Positions 24,205-32,350 of a stretch of DNA of 64,000 nt are shown piece after piece. A program made the position numbers and the translations under genes. Numbering within the stretch: position 1 is the first letter of the stretch; each line of letters starts with the position of its first letter. The stretch is from a virus, in the IMG/VR virus record IMGVR_UViG_3300017963_000261, positions 1-64,000 of that record. One strand, written 5' to 3'. Under the pieces are notes generated by a model. The model searched no databases, was not told the origin of the DNA, and was given only the letters and a program-made list of their open reading frames with translations.

Positions 24205-24233
24205 AGTATACCAGGTTAGGGAGATTTTGTCAA
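24205..24233 (-). promoter_or_regulatory. Perfect sigma-70 promoter for the HNH gene
   Basis: On the minus strand TTGACA (24233-24228), 17 bp, TATACT (24210-24205). The leader to ATG 24173 is about 25 nt and lacks the structure seen upstream of the other two minus-strand genes. Confidence 0.88.
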
Positions 24234-24247
24234 GTGAATATGAAACG

Positions 24248-25087
24248 GTGATAGAACCACTGCTTATCGCGGGCTACGACAAGATATTCCACTGGGACGG
24301 GCAAGGCCTCGACGTGCTCCTGGAGACACAGGGGCGTGCGGGCGGCCTGACCTGGAGCGATGAACACCTGTACGTGGTGGATGGTTATAGCATCGTGGCC
24401 TATGATGCCGATCTGTGGCTGGGGGGACTGCGAACGCTGGAGCGTGACCCTGACCCGCAAATCCATCAACTGTACTGGTGGGGCGGGACACTGTATGCCG
24501 TGCTGTCGGGCACACACGCGGTAGGCTGGTGGCGGGAGTGGGAGCAGGGGCGCATTGAATGGCCGGGGCGCTATTGTGAAAAGGGCGATGACCCACGCAT
24601 GAACTCTATCTGGTGTGATGGGGATAGATTCTATGTTGTGGAACACTGGCGCGATGAACTACCCAAGGTCATTCGCACATTCGACTTGGGCTGGCATCCG
24701 CATGACGTGGTCCACGTCGGGGCCGAGGCGTTCGATGTGCGCTGGAATGGGCTGCACAATGTCTATGCCGAGGCAGGTGCGTTATACACTCTGGGACCAC
24801 AACGCATCTTGCGCATCACGGGGCCAAGCACGCGCATCACACAGATGTCTCCCCGCCACTACCTACGCGGATTGGCGCGCACGGACAAGGCGTTCTACGT
24901 CGGCCTGTCGCTATATCGCCCGGCCCGCGAGGACAGGACATCAGGTGACGGGATGGTGTGGGCACTGGATGACAACTTGCAAAAGGTGGATGAGTTGGTC
25001 ATACCGGGGGCGGGGCAAATACACGAGGTAAGGGCGCTGGTAGGTGACAGGGCGCACAATGGATTACAGTGTCCCATCCGCTTTTAG
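24248..25087 (+). CDS. Beta-propeller-like protein, paralogue 2
   Basis: About 279 residues from a GTG at 24248 (VIEPLLIAGYDKIFHWDGQG); an earlier in-frame ATG at 24164 lies inside the HNH gene and would add sequence foreign to the paralogue. Shared landmarks with the protein at 22150 include GLTWSDEHLYVVDG, QLYWWGGTLYAV, NSIWCDGDRFYVVEHW, GLHNVYAEAGALYTL and YLRGLARTDKAFYVG. No strong ribosome site is visible, perhaps because the HNH cassette was inserted just upstream. Glycan-related role is inferred from position. Confidence 0.6.
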   Translation: MIEPLLIAGYDKIFHWDGQGLDVLLETQGRAGGLTWSDEHLYVVDGYSIVAYDADLWLGGLRTLERDPDPQIHQLYWWGGTLYAVLSGTHAVGWWREWEQGRIEWPGRYCEKGDDPRMNSIWCDGDRFYVVEHWRDELPKVIRTFDLGWHPHDVVHVGAEAFDVRWNGLHNVYAEAGALYTLGPQRILRITGPSTRITQMSPRHYLRGLARTDKAFYVGLSLYRPAREDRTSGDGMVWALDDNLQKVDELVIPGAGQIHEVRALVGDRAHNGLQCPIRF

Positions 25088-25764
25088 ATTACACCTGGCT
25101 AGAACGTGCTTATTGGGGCAAGGGCTGTTTCATTGAGGACTACCTGTTGCTGTCTGCACTGGTCCATCTTCTCAAGCCGCGCACGTTGCTTGAGATAGGC
25201 ACCTCCACAGGCCTTGGTGCTGTCGTGTTAGCTCAGGCTGCGCGGCAGCACCACGCCAAGGCGAAGGTGTGGACCATCGACGTGGATCAGCGCCACGGGC
25301 GGGATAACGTTCACCTGATACCCGGCATCGCAGAGTACATTGAATTCAGGCAGGGGGCAAGCGATGACGTGCTGGCAGAGTACCGGCAGAAGGGGCAGCG
25401 GTTCGACCTGGCATTCATCGACGGCGACCATTCCTATGCCCAGGCGTGCCGGGACTGGCGCAACGTGCGACGGCTGACAGAGTTCGTCATCCTGCACGAC
25501 ACGACGCAGTTCACCGGCCTGCAACAGTTGGCACGCACGATAGAGGAGAATGGACGCTATCAGGTGTTCCAGTTCGTGAGCGCACCGGGGCACCGCGTCA
25601 AGCCAAAGTGGACACGGGAGGGATTTTGCACCGGGATGACGCTGGTGCAGTCTACCGACCTGTTGGGCTGGCTGCCCGCACAAGTACACCGTGACCACAA
25701 TGGCGATTTGCTGCCGGGGCATCCAGAGCGCAAAGTGCCGGGATTGAAAGTGCCGTGGCTATAG
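25069..25764 (+). CDS. Class I SAM-dependent methyltransferase
   Basis: A 231-residue enzyme. SAM-binding motif I is LLEIGTSTGLGAVVLAQA (about residues 40-57), followed by VWTIDVDQRHG, and motif DLAFIDGDHSYAQACRDW with ILHDTTQ, as in the CmcI/Methyltransf_24 group whose metal site uses Asp and His. GTG start overlaps the previous gene by 19 bp. It probably O-methylates a sugar or another small substrate of the glycan pathway. Confidence 0.78.
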   Translation: MSHPLLDYTWLERAYWGKGCFIEDYLLLSALVHLLKPRTLLEIGTSTGLGAVVLAQAARQHHAKAKVWTIDVDQRHGRDNVHLIPGIAEYIEFRQGASDDVLAEYRQKGQRFDLAFIDGDHSYAQACRDWRNVRRLTEFVILHDTTQFTGLQQLARTIEENGRYQVFQFVSAPGHRVKPKWTREGFCTGMTLVQSTDLLGWLPAQVHRDHNGDLLPGHPERKVPGLKVPWL

Positions 25765-25781
25765 ACACAGGAGCCACTTTT

Positions 25782-25791
25782 GTGGTACAAT
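25782..25791 (+). promoter_or_regulatory. Extended -10 promoter for tRNA-Tyr
   Basis: GTGGTACAAT ends with a TACAAT -10 box (25786-25791) with the TGG extension, 10 bp before the tRNA. The -35 at 17 bp is poor. It matches the GTGGTATAAT type used elsewhere here. Confidence 0.5.
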
Positions 25792-25800
25792 GGAAACGAT

Positions 25801-25879
25801 GGGCAAGTAGCAAAGCGGCAAATGCGCCCGGCTGTAAACTGGGTCCAATGGTTCGCAGGTTCGAGTCCTGCCTTGCCCA
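25801..25879 (+). tRNA. tRNA-Tyr (anticodon GTA)
   Basis: Seventy-nine nucleotides fold as a complete tRNA: acceptor GGGCAAG/CTTGCCC, D-stem GCA/TGC with GG in the loop, anticodon stem CCCGG/CTGGG with loop CTGTAAA (anticodon GTA), an 11-nt variable arm as in type II tRNA-Tyr, T-stem GCAGG/CCTGC with loop TTCGAGT, and discriminator A. Only CC of the CCA end follows. It sits alone in the glycan block. The aromatic-rich glycan enzymes use many Tyr codons, which could explain its retention. Confidence 0.95.
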
Positions 25880-25893
25880 CCTTAGAGAGCGAA

Positions 25894-26157
25894 ATGATGC
25901 TTGAGGCATTGACACCAGCAGAAGCAAGGCAGATGGTTGACCAAATGCTCCCTGGCACAGGTTGGCGATTAGGCTATCCAGGACAGCGCCAAGAGCGCAT
26001 CCACATTCGCGCGGTGGTAGACGACCATCATATCGTATTCCGTGTCTGGAGTCGCAATAAACAGCGATGGGGATATTGCGTTGAGCCGCGCCTGCACTTT
26101 GAGCTATTCGCTCAAGATGGGGCACTAGAGCAAGTAAGGGAGCGCAGCAATAGATGA
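25894..26157 (+). CDS. Hypothetical protein after tRNA-Tyr
   Basis: An 87-residue protein (MMLEALTPAEARQMVDQML...) with a helical start and a beta-rich second half (IHIRAVVDDHHIVFRVWSRN). It starts 15 nt after the tRNA, with GAGCGA upstream, and overlaps the next gene by 4 bp. A second ATG follows immediately. Not recognised. Confidence 0.5.
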   Translation: MMLEALTPAEARQMVDQMLPGTGWRLGYPGQRQERIHIRAVVDDHHIVFRVWSRNKQRWGYCVEPRLHFELFAQDGALEQVRERSNR

Positions 26158-27461
26158 GGCGGCACAAAGACCTAGATAATCCCGCATACTGTAAGTGGCT
26201 CGACTTTCTCCGCGACGCCTCACGTTGGGGGCCTGCCACCATTAAGGAGTGGCAGCGGTCGATGTTACGTCAGACGCTATGCCGCGCCGCCCAGTTGCCC
26301 GGATACCACGATTTGTGGCAAGGCATCCTGCCCTCTCCTGAGACCTTGCCGGGATTGCCCTGGCTGACGCGGGAGATGCTGCGTGACCGGCTGGACGACT
26401 TTAGCCTACCCGTGGAAGGCCGCTACCGTGTGAGCACAGGCGGCTCCTCTGGCATCCCCATCAGCATCTACCGCGACCCTGAATCGTTCGCCCGTGAGTT
26501 GGCGAGCAAGGCGCACCAGTATCACCGCGTAATGTGGCGCGAGGGGGACCGGCAGATTGTCCTACGCGGGCGGCCACAGCAGGGCATAGATTTTGTATCC
26601 GCATACAACGAACTGCGGTTCTCCTCCTTCCATCTAACCGATGAACAGATGGAGGACTACTGGCATGCGGCATTGGGCTATGAACCACAATGGCTCCGTT
26701 GCTATCCCTCGGCGGGCTACCTGTTCGCCAAGTTCCTGGTGGATCGGGGGCGGGTGCTGCCCCTGTCGGGCGTACTGTGTGCCTCGGAGAAACTGTATCC
26801 ATTCCAGAAGCGAATGATGCGCCGTGCCTTCGGTGAGAATGCGCGGATATTCAGCCACTATGGCAGCTATGAGTTATCTGCCCTGGCTGGCTATTGCCTA
26901 TACGCGGACACGTATCACGTCTTGCCGTTCTATGGCATCGTCGAACTACTCCGCCCCGATGGCTCCCACGTCACGCAGCGGGGCGAGGTGGGTGAGATTG
27001 TGGCGACCTCATTTGTGGCACGCGCCACGCCCATCGTGCGGTACAAAACGGGCGACTTGGCCGTGTGGGGTGGTGTGGGCTGCGAACACTGCGGCTTGCC
27101 CTATCCGATTTGGCTGGATGTGGAAGGGCGGCGCTGGGAGTTCGTCATCACCAAGACGGGACGCAAGTTGTCACCGGCTGCGCTGAATGACCACGGCGAC
27201 CTGTACGACAATTTGCGCCAGTTCCGATACCACCAGAAAGAGCGGGGCAAGGTAGACCTTCTGTTCGTGCCGCGTGAATCAGGCGTGAATGTGGCGGCTC
27301 TCTATCAGCGTGTCAAGGTGCAATTGGGGGATGACGTGGACTTGACGGTGCGGGCGGTGGAATCGCTGCCATTGACGACGAGAGGCAAGCACGGGTTTCT
27401 TATTCAAGAACTGGATGTGGACGTGGACTCCACACGCGCGTGGGGGTTTGGGGAAGGATAG
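26154..27461 (+). CDS. CapK/PaaK-like AMP-forming ligase
   Basis: A 435-residue member of the phenylacetate-CoA ligase/CapK group of adenylate-forming enzymes. The P-loop VSTGGSSGIPISIYRDP lies at about residues 93-109; further marks are CASEKLYPFQKRMMRRAFG, FSHYGSYELSALAGYC, VRYKTGDLAVWGG with a CEHCGL zinc-like pair, and EFVITKTGRKLSP. CapK-type members occur in capsule and polysaccharide loci, probably attaching an acyl or amino group to sugars. The exact substrate cannot be read. Confidence 0.82.
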   Translation: MRRHKDLDNPAYCKWLDFLRDASRWGPATIKEWQRSMLRQTLCRAAQLPGYHDLWQGILPSPETLPGLPWLTREMLRDRLDDFSLPVEGRYRVSTGGSSGIPISIYRDPESFARELASKAHQYHRVMWREGDRQIVLRGRPQQGIDFVSAYNELRFSSFHLTDEQMEDYWHAALGYEPQWLRCYPSAGYLFAKFLVDRGRVLPLSGVLCASEKLYPFQKRMMRRAFGENARIFSHYGSYELSALAGYCLYADTYHVLPFYGIVELLRPDGSHVTQRGEVGEIVATSFVARATPIVRYKTGDLAVWGGVGCEHCGLPYPIWLDVEGRRWEFVITKTGRKLSPAALNDHGDLYDNLRQFRYHQKERGKVDLLFVPRESGVNVAALYQRVKVQLGDDVDLTVRAVESLPLTTRGKHGFLIQELDVDVDSTRAWGFGEG

Positions 27462-27515
27462 AATGAGGAAACCGACACGTGGTCAGTGGACTCCACGCAC
27501 GCGTGGGGGTTTGGG
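27423..27515 (+). repeat. Pair of 30-bp direct repeats across a gene junction
   Basis: Copies at 27423-27452 and 27486-27515 match at 28 of 30 bases, 63 bp apart. Each reads GTGGACTCCAC, seven variable bases, then TGGGGGTTTGGG. They flank the start of the small membrane protein gene. The copies are read in different protein frames, so the similarity is at the DNA level. Confidence 0.9.
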
Positions 27516-27711
27516 TTGGCGAATCATAGATGTATTGGCCTTTCTTGTTGTATTGGGCTGTGCTGGCATTGTAATGTATTACGGTCTCATCTATTGGATA
27601 CTACATCCTGAGCTTACGGGGATGCAGGTGTTCTTGGCAAATTGGTTGCCTATAGGTTCAGCTATGATGGGAATGCTTGTTCTCTTGGGCATTTTTGGAG
27701 ATGAGAAGTGA
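27463..27711 (+). CDS. Small membrane protein with two spans
   Basis: An 82-residue protein: a basic start (MRKPTRGQWTPRTRGGLGW), one hydrophobic span (IIDVLAFLVVLGCAGIVMYYG), then a second (WLPIGSAMMGMLVLLGIFG). GGGAAGGAT precedes the ATG. Its N-terminal coding region carries the second copy of the direct repeat. It overlaps the CapA-like gene by 4 bp. Not recognised. Confidence 0.55.
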   Translation: MRKPTRGQWTPRTRGGLGWRIIDVLAFLVVLGCAGIVMYYGLIYWILHPELTGMQVFLANWLPIGSAMMGMLVLLGIFGDEK

Positions 27712-28733
27712 CCACACTACTTGCCGCAGGTGATACCCTCTGCCGACCCGCTGAGGGCAAGCACTACCCGTTCACGCACGTTCACCGCGCACTGGCAGAG
27801 GCCGACTTGTGCCTGCTCAATTTGGAGGCGGCGCTCACCGACCATCCCCCCACGGCCAAGAAGCACATTCGACTCCAGACACCAGCGATAATGGCGGGCT
27901 GGCTGGACGTGGCAGGCATCGACGTGGCCCACCTGGACAATAATCACACGATGGACTGTGGGGAACTGGGCTATCGGGATACATTGGCCTCGGTGGCGGG
28001 GGCCGGGGCGCATCCGCTAACCGTGCGCCGTCGGTGTGTACTGGAAGGCGTTGGATTCTGTGGCGGGCGGGTATTCGCCTATGATGGGCGCGGCGAGGCG
28101 CGGATATTGCGCCAGTTGGCCCAACTGCTCAAGGACACCAAGACGGCGATTGTGTCGCTGCACTGGGGCGAGGAACATATGCCCTACCCGTCACCGGGGC
28201 AAGTGCGTTTTGCCCGTTCGCTGGTGGACCACGGGGCGACGGTGGTCGTGGGCCACCACCCCCACTGCCCGCAGGGGATTGAAGAGTACCGGGATGGGTT
28301 GATTGCCTACAGCCTGGGCAATTTCAACTTTTGGCAGTTTGATGTGCCACCGCAATGGTACAATCGTCTGGGGTTGATGCTGCGCGTGGCGCTGTCGGCC
28401 GGGGGCATCGCGCATTGGGAGGTGATGCCTGTCTCTATCGGGGAGGACTATCGGCCTGTCACCATCGCCAATGCACACGCCGAACGGGTGTTGCTGGACA
28501 AACTGAGCGCGGGCATCGGGAGGCAGTCAGAGCGTGAGTGGTACGAGATGCTGGGCTGGGAGTACGTCCGGCAGACGGTGCGCTCTAGCCTACTGGCGGC
28601 AAGGGCGCACGGACTGGAACCACTGCGGCGGTTGGTGCGCTGGTTCACCTTGCGTCACGCACGCAAGGCCATTGCCGGGGCGTTGAGGGCGGGGCCGGTG
28701 GATAGGTGGGATGGGTTGTGCTTGAACCACTGA
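27708..28733 (+). CDS. CapA-like metallophosphatase-fold protein
   Basis: A 341-residue protein of the CapA/PgsA (PGA_cap) family, a calcineurin-like fold. Metal-binding marks: AAGDTLCRP at the N-terminus, LLNLEAALTD, HLDNNHTMDCGE, VSLHWGEEHMPYPSP, VVVGHHPHCPQGIEEY and IAYSLGNFNF. In bacteria relatives take part in making or anchoring polyglutamate or polysaccharide capsules. GTG start is coupled to the preceding gene. With the CapK-like ligase nearby, capsule-like chemistry is suggested. Confidence 0.85.
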   Translation: MTTLLAAGDTLCRPAEGKHYPFTHVHRALAEADLCLLNLEAALTDHPPTAKKHIRLQTPAIMAGWLDVAGIDVAHLDNNHTMDCGELGYRDTLASVAGAGAHPLTVRRRCVLEGVGFCGGRVFAYDGRGEARILRQLAQLLKDTKTAIVSLHWGEEHMPYPSPGQVRFARSLVDHGATVVVGHHPHCPQGIEEYRDGLIAYSLGNFNFWQFDVPPQWYNRLGLMLRVALSAGGIAHWEVMPVSIGEDYRPVTIANAHAERVLLDKLSAGIGRQSEREWYEMLGWEYVRQTVRSSLLAARAHGLEPLRRLVRWFTLRHARKAIAGALRAGPVDRWDGLCLNH

Positions 28734-29416
28734 CCCGCACGTTCACAGACTACGCCAGCATCGAACTGGTAGACTACTACCCATCCCTGGCGCGCACCTA
28801 TACCTATGACGAACAGCAGACGATGGCCTGGATTGTGGAGCACGCGCGGTCGAATTGGGTGGCCGTGGACGTTGGCGCGCACGTTGGCGTATACACGATG
28901 CTCCTTGCGCGGCTGTGCCGATGGGTACACGCATTTGAGGCGTGCCCTGATACCTATGCCAAGCTGTTGGCTAACCTGGAGCACAATAGGCTGGGCGGGA
29001 ACGTCATCGCCAATCTGGCTGTCCTGGGCGACGTGCCTGGGATGCACACCGAGACGCTGTGGTTCGCGGGGCGCGCATCCATCGGCAAGGCGCAAGAGGA
29101 GACGACAGAGGTCGAGGTTGTCACGCTAGACGGGTACGGGGGGCATAATGCCCAGAGTCCTGTGTGGTGGTCCTATGGTTGGGAGCGCCTGGACTTTCTC
29201 AAGGTAGACGTGGATGGATGGGATTTGGAGGTGCTGCGCGGGGCGCGAGACACCATCAACCGGCATCGCCCTGTCATCGTGGTTGAGGTCAACGAATCCC
29301 TGGAACGCCGGGGGCATACGGTACGTGAGGTCGTGGACTGGGTGAACGAGATGCGCTACACCATCCGCCCGATAGACTGGCCTGCGCCGGGAAACTGGCT
29401 GATGGAGCCGCGATGA
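28706..29416 (+). CDS. FkbM-family methyltransferase 1
   Basis: A 236-residue SAM-dependent methyltransferase. Motif I is VAVDVGAHVGVYTMLLA (about residues 52-68), followed by VHAFEACPDTYAKLLANL, and the FkbM hallmark LDFLKVDVDGWDLEVLRGA. FkbM enzymes O-methylate sugars and polyketides. The GTG at 28706 overlaps the CapA-like gene; GTG 28718 is another possible start. Together with the gene at 36215, the block has two FkbM enzymes. Confidence 0.82.
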   Translation: MGWVVLEPLTRTFTDYASIELVDYYPSLARTYTYDEQQTMAWIVEHARSNWVAVDVGAHVGVYTMLLARLCRWVHAFEACPDTYAKLLANLEHNRLGGNVIANLAVLGDVPGMHTETLWFAGRASIGKAQEETTEVEVVTLDGYGGHNAQSPVWWSYGWERLDFLKVDVDGWDLEVLRGARDTINRHRPVIVVEVNESLERRGHTVREVVDWVNEMRYTIRPIDWPAPGNWLMEPR

Positions 29417-30456
29417 AACTGGCCTTTGTCACTCAACGCTATATGCCCGAATACACTTGGGAGACCACGCGCTGGTCAACGCCAGACGAGATGTTGGATG
29501 CCTACGCGCTGCGCTCCAAGAATTATGGGATGATATACGAACTGCGCGCCGACTGTTACGTGATAGAGGATGCACACGAGACGGGCGTTCACCGGATGCT
29601 CAAGCGGCTGCATCCAGAGGGCATCGCGGCGCTGTATGCCAAGCGCAAGGCCACTCCCTGGCGCAAGGTGCCGTGGGAGAATTACGAGGTTGTCATCACC
29701 ATTGACCCGTGTCTGACGCCAGAACTCACGGCACGATACCCGAAGATACTCTGGTGCTACTATGCGGGCGAACACAAAGCGCCGGACTACAAAGCCTCTT
29801 GCCAAGCGCCCTATCCCGGCTACGACGTGTTTATGGACCACGTACTCAGAATAAAGATGCCACGCCCGTTCCGATTGCCTGTATCTGTGCCCTTCCCGGC
29901 ACTGGCAAGCAAGCGGGCATTTGATGACGTGCTGCATTACGTCAAGCGCGATAACGGGGTATTCTTGGACAGTCGGGCGCTACGCAAGGAGAAGAACCAC
30001 CGGGACGCCCTCAAGCGGCTATCTGAACAAGTTGGTCTGCCGGTGCGTGCGCCGCGACCGTGGAACTATGCCGCCTCCTACCTGGAGGCAGCGCGGGGCA
30101 ACATCGAATCCCCACGCAAGTACCTGGAACGGGTGAAATCGTGCCGCTACTTTGTGCTGATGCGGGGCACCAAGCGCGGGCCATCGGGCCTCATCGGCCA
30201 AGCGGCTATTGAGGCGGCTGCCTGTGGGTGCATTGTGCTGTCTGGTCACGGTCGCTATCCAGACCGGCTCTGCCACTTGGAGGGCTACATCGATCCGAAG
30301 AACTGGAACAGCGTGATAGAGCGCATCAAGCGACTGGAGGCCGACGAGCGATTGCGTGCTGAGGTGCTGGCCCACCAGGAGCGCAAGTTGAAAGAGCAGT
30401 TCTGGGAGTACCCGATGTCCATCTTGGGTGAATTATTGGAAAGGAAACGGGAATGA
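29413..30456 (+). CDS. Glycosyltransferase-like protein, tandem paralogue 1
   Basis: A 347-residue protein (MKLAFVTQRYMPEYTWETTRW) with a Rossmann-like ILWCYYAGEHKA and a C-terminal QAAIEAAACGCIVLSGHGRYPD segment that resembles donor-binding loops of GT-B transferases. It is a clear tandem duplicate of the next gene product (MRFAIVKQRYVPGYTW..., LWTYYAGEHKCGD). No named family is recognised, so the enzyme class is inferred from those loops and from the surrounding genes. Starts at ATGA overlap. Confidence 0.6.
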   Translation: MKLAFVTQRYMPEYTWETTRWSTPDEMLDAYALRSKNYGMIYELRADCYVIEDAHETGVHRMLKRLHPEGIAALYAKRKATPWRKVPWENYEVVITIDPCLTPELTARYPKILWCYYAGEHKAPDYKASCQAPYPGYDVFMDHVLRIKMPRPFRLPVSVPFPALASKRAFDDVLHYVKRDNGVFLDSRALRKEKNHRDALKRLSEQVGLPVRAPRPWNYAASYLEAARGNIESPRKYLERVKSCRYFVLMRGTKRGPSGLIGQAAIEAAACGCIVLSGHGRYPDRLCHLEGYIDPKNWNSVIERIKRLEADERLRAEVLAHQERKLKEQFWEYPMSILGELLERKRE

Positions 30457-31499
30457 GGTTTGCCATCGTCAAGCAGCGATATGTACCCGGCTACACCTGG
30501 CGCTCCCATCGGTGGGACAACCCCAAGAGTGTCATCGGCGACTTTATGCTGCGCAGCAAGAACTTCGGCCTACTATTCCACACTGAGGGAGACGTATGGG
30601 TGGTCGAGGATTGGCCCTACACTTCGCATATGCACCAGCGACTCAAGGACCATCAGCCCGCTGCCCTGGATGCCCTACGCACTGCACAAGAGGCCGTGCC
30701 CATCGACGCCGTGCCGTGGGATGAGTACGATGTGGTGATTAGCGTGGACCCGATTCTGCCCCGCTACCTGTTCCGCAAGTATCCGCGAGTACTATGGACC
30801 TACTATGCTGGGGAGCACAAGTGCGGCGATTGGACGGGCGACAAGCCGCGCTATGGCTATGACTTGTTCTTGGATCATACGTTCGATGGAATGGCACCGG
30901 AGGGCAACAAGAGCAACAAGCTGCCCGCCGTGGCGCATTGGCCGATGGTGGCATCCGCCAAGTCGTTCCAGTCTGTGGTGAGCTACAAGCAGCGCGGCCA
31001 ACGGCTGTTCCTGGACTCACACGGTATCCGGCACATTCAAGACCTGGACGCCTATCGCGCCAAGCTAGAGGAGCAGTTCGGGATGGAGGTTACGCATCCT
31101 CAACCGTGGGACTTTTCGCGCTCCTTTATGGCCGTGGCGCAACGCCAGATGTGGAGCACGCGGCGCTACTTGCAAGAAGTAGCGCGATGCCGCTATGCCT
31201 GGATACCACGCCAAGATGAATACATCGGCCAGGCTGCCCCAGAAGCGGCGGCGCTGGGCTGCATCGTGTTGGCTGACTATCGGGCCACGTATCCGGCGAT
31301 GTTGTGTCACCCGGTAACGCTGATGATAGACGGCAGCGACACGGAGGAGGCAGCGCGCATCGTACAGGCGCTAGAGGACAATGAACAGTTGCGGCGAGAT
31401 GCACGCGCCTATCAAGACAAGCGGCTACTTGAGCACTTCCAGCGTAGGCCGTTGGATGTGTTGGGGCATTATGTGCGGGTGAAGCGGGGGGAGATATGA
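30453..31499 (+). CDS. Glycosyltransferase-like protein, tandem paralogue 2
   Basis: A 348-residue paralogue of the preceding product, aligned along its whole length (KQRYVPGYTW, DEYDVVISVDPILPRYL, RVLWTYYAGEHKCGD, GQAAPEAAALGCIVLADY, RDARAYQDKRLLEHF). The alanine- and glycine-rich QAAPEAAALGCIVLA loop is the best clue to a GT-B donor site. ATG overlaps the previous stop. Having two adjacent copies suggests two similar linkages. Confidence 0.6.
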   Translation: MRFAIVKQRYVPGYTWRSHRWDNPKSVIGDFMLRSKNFGLLFHTEGDVWVVEDWPYTSHMHQRLKDHQPAALDALRTAQEAVPIDAVPWDEYDVVISVDPILPRYLFRKYPRVLWTYYAGEHKCGDWTGDKPRYGYDLFLDHTFDGMAPEGNKSNKLPAVAHWPMVASAKSFQSVVSYKQRGQRLFLDSHGIRHIQDLDAYRAKLEEQFGMEVTHPQPWDFSRSFMAVAQRQMWSTRRYLQEVARCRYAWIPRQDEYIGQAAPEAAALGCIVLADYRATYPAMLCHPVTLMIDGSDTEEAARIVQALEDNEQLRRDARAYQDKRLLEHFQRRPLDVLGHYVRVKRGEI

Positions 31500-32350
31500 A
31501 AGTAAGCATCATCACCGCAGGGCGCAACGATAACTATGGCGGCGATTTTAGGGGCCGCACGCTGACAGCCACGGAGTACAACCAAGCTCAGGCAGAGCGC
31601 CACGGCATCGACGTAGAGTGGCTGTTCGTGGAGTGGAACCCGCTGGACGAGAACTATCTATCCTATGAACTGGCCGCCAAGTACGGCTACACCTGCTACG
31701 TGGTGGCACCGGAGATACACGCCAAGCGCGTTCACCCTGACGTGGCGGGCCGAATGACCTTCTGCCAGTTCCTCGCTGTGAACGTGGGATTGCGGCGGGC
31801 CACGGGCGACTGGCTGCTCTGCACGCACCCGGATGATGCCATAGGGCCGGACGTGTGGCAGCGGCTCAATCAGCCGCTAGACATCGAAACCATCTATCGC
31901 GCACGTAGGTATGATGTCCCGGCGGGACATTTCGGTCAGAGTTGGCAAGAGATGACCGCACGCCGGGGCTTGGACCACGGGGGCGGCTACACCAATGCAG
32001 CGGGTGATTTCCTGCTGTTCAGCGCAGAGTACCGACGGGGGTTTGATGAGTGGGCAGCCTCATTTAGCGACGTGCATACAGACGGGCGATTCGTGTGCTC
32101 TTGGATGCGGGAGCGCACGGGCGACATCCACTGGAACACGCGCTACTGCCAGTTCATCGGCACCATCTACAAGTGCGACCATCCGATGATCTACCGGCGC
32201 AGCGGTGGCGCGCACCGGGGCAAGCCCAAGTGGAAATCAAAGGAGCGGCGCACCCGAAGCGGGCGCGGCCTGTACGACAACCCGCCGGATTGGGGACTAG
32301 CCAGCGAGCCAGTACGCCAGTTGGTTGAGGGGGTGTGGTACATTGGTTAA
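31496..32350 (+). CDS. GT-A (GT2-like) glycosyltransferase
   Basis: A 284-residue enzyme beginning MKVSIITAGRNDNYGGDFRG, with ATGDWLLCTHPDDAIGPDVW, where THPDDA takes the place of the usual DxD, and FLLFSAEYRRGFDEW later, consistent with a GT2-type GT-A fold. A basic tail (KPKWKSKERRTRSGRGL) follows. ATG overlaps the previous stop. Sugar unknown. Confidence 0.65.
   Translation: MKVSIITAGRNDNYGGDFRGRTLTATEYNQAQAERHGIDVEWLFVEWNPLDENYLSYELAAKYGYTCYVVAPEIHAKRVHPDVAGRMTFCQFLAVNVGLRRATGDWLLCTHPDDAIGPDVWQRLNQPLDIETIYRARRYDVPAGHFGQSWQEMTARRGLDHGGGYTNAAGDFLLFSAEYRRGFDEWAASFSDVHTDGRFVCSWMRERTGDIHWNTRYCQFIGTIYKCDHPMIYRRSGGAHRGKPKWKSKERRTRSGRGLYDNPPDWGLASEPVRQLVEGVWYIG

Noticed and set aside
25801-25879. 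tRNA as an amber suppressor that could explain the TAG read-through at 63322
   Set aside because: The anticodon is GTA, normal tyrosine. It cannot read TAG without a change in its first base.
25801-26157. Phage attachment site at tRNA-Tyr
   Set aside because: The tRNA is inside the phage operon, no integrase is seen, and no repeat of its 3' end was noticed elsewhere in the window.
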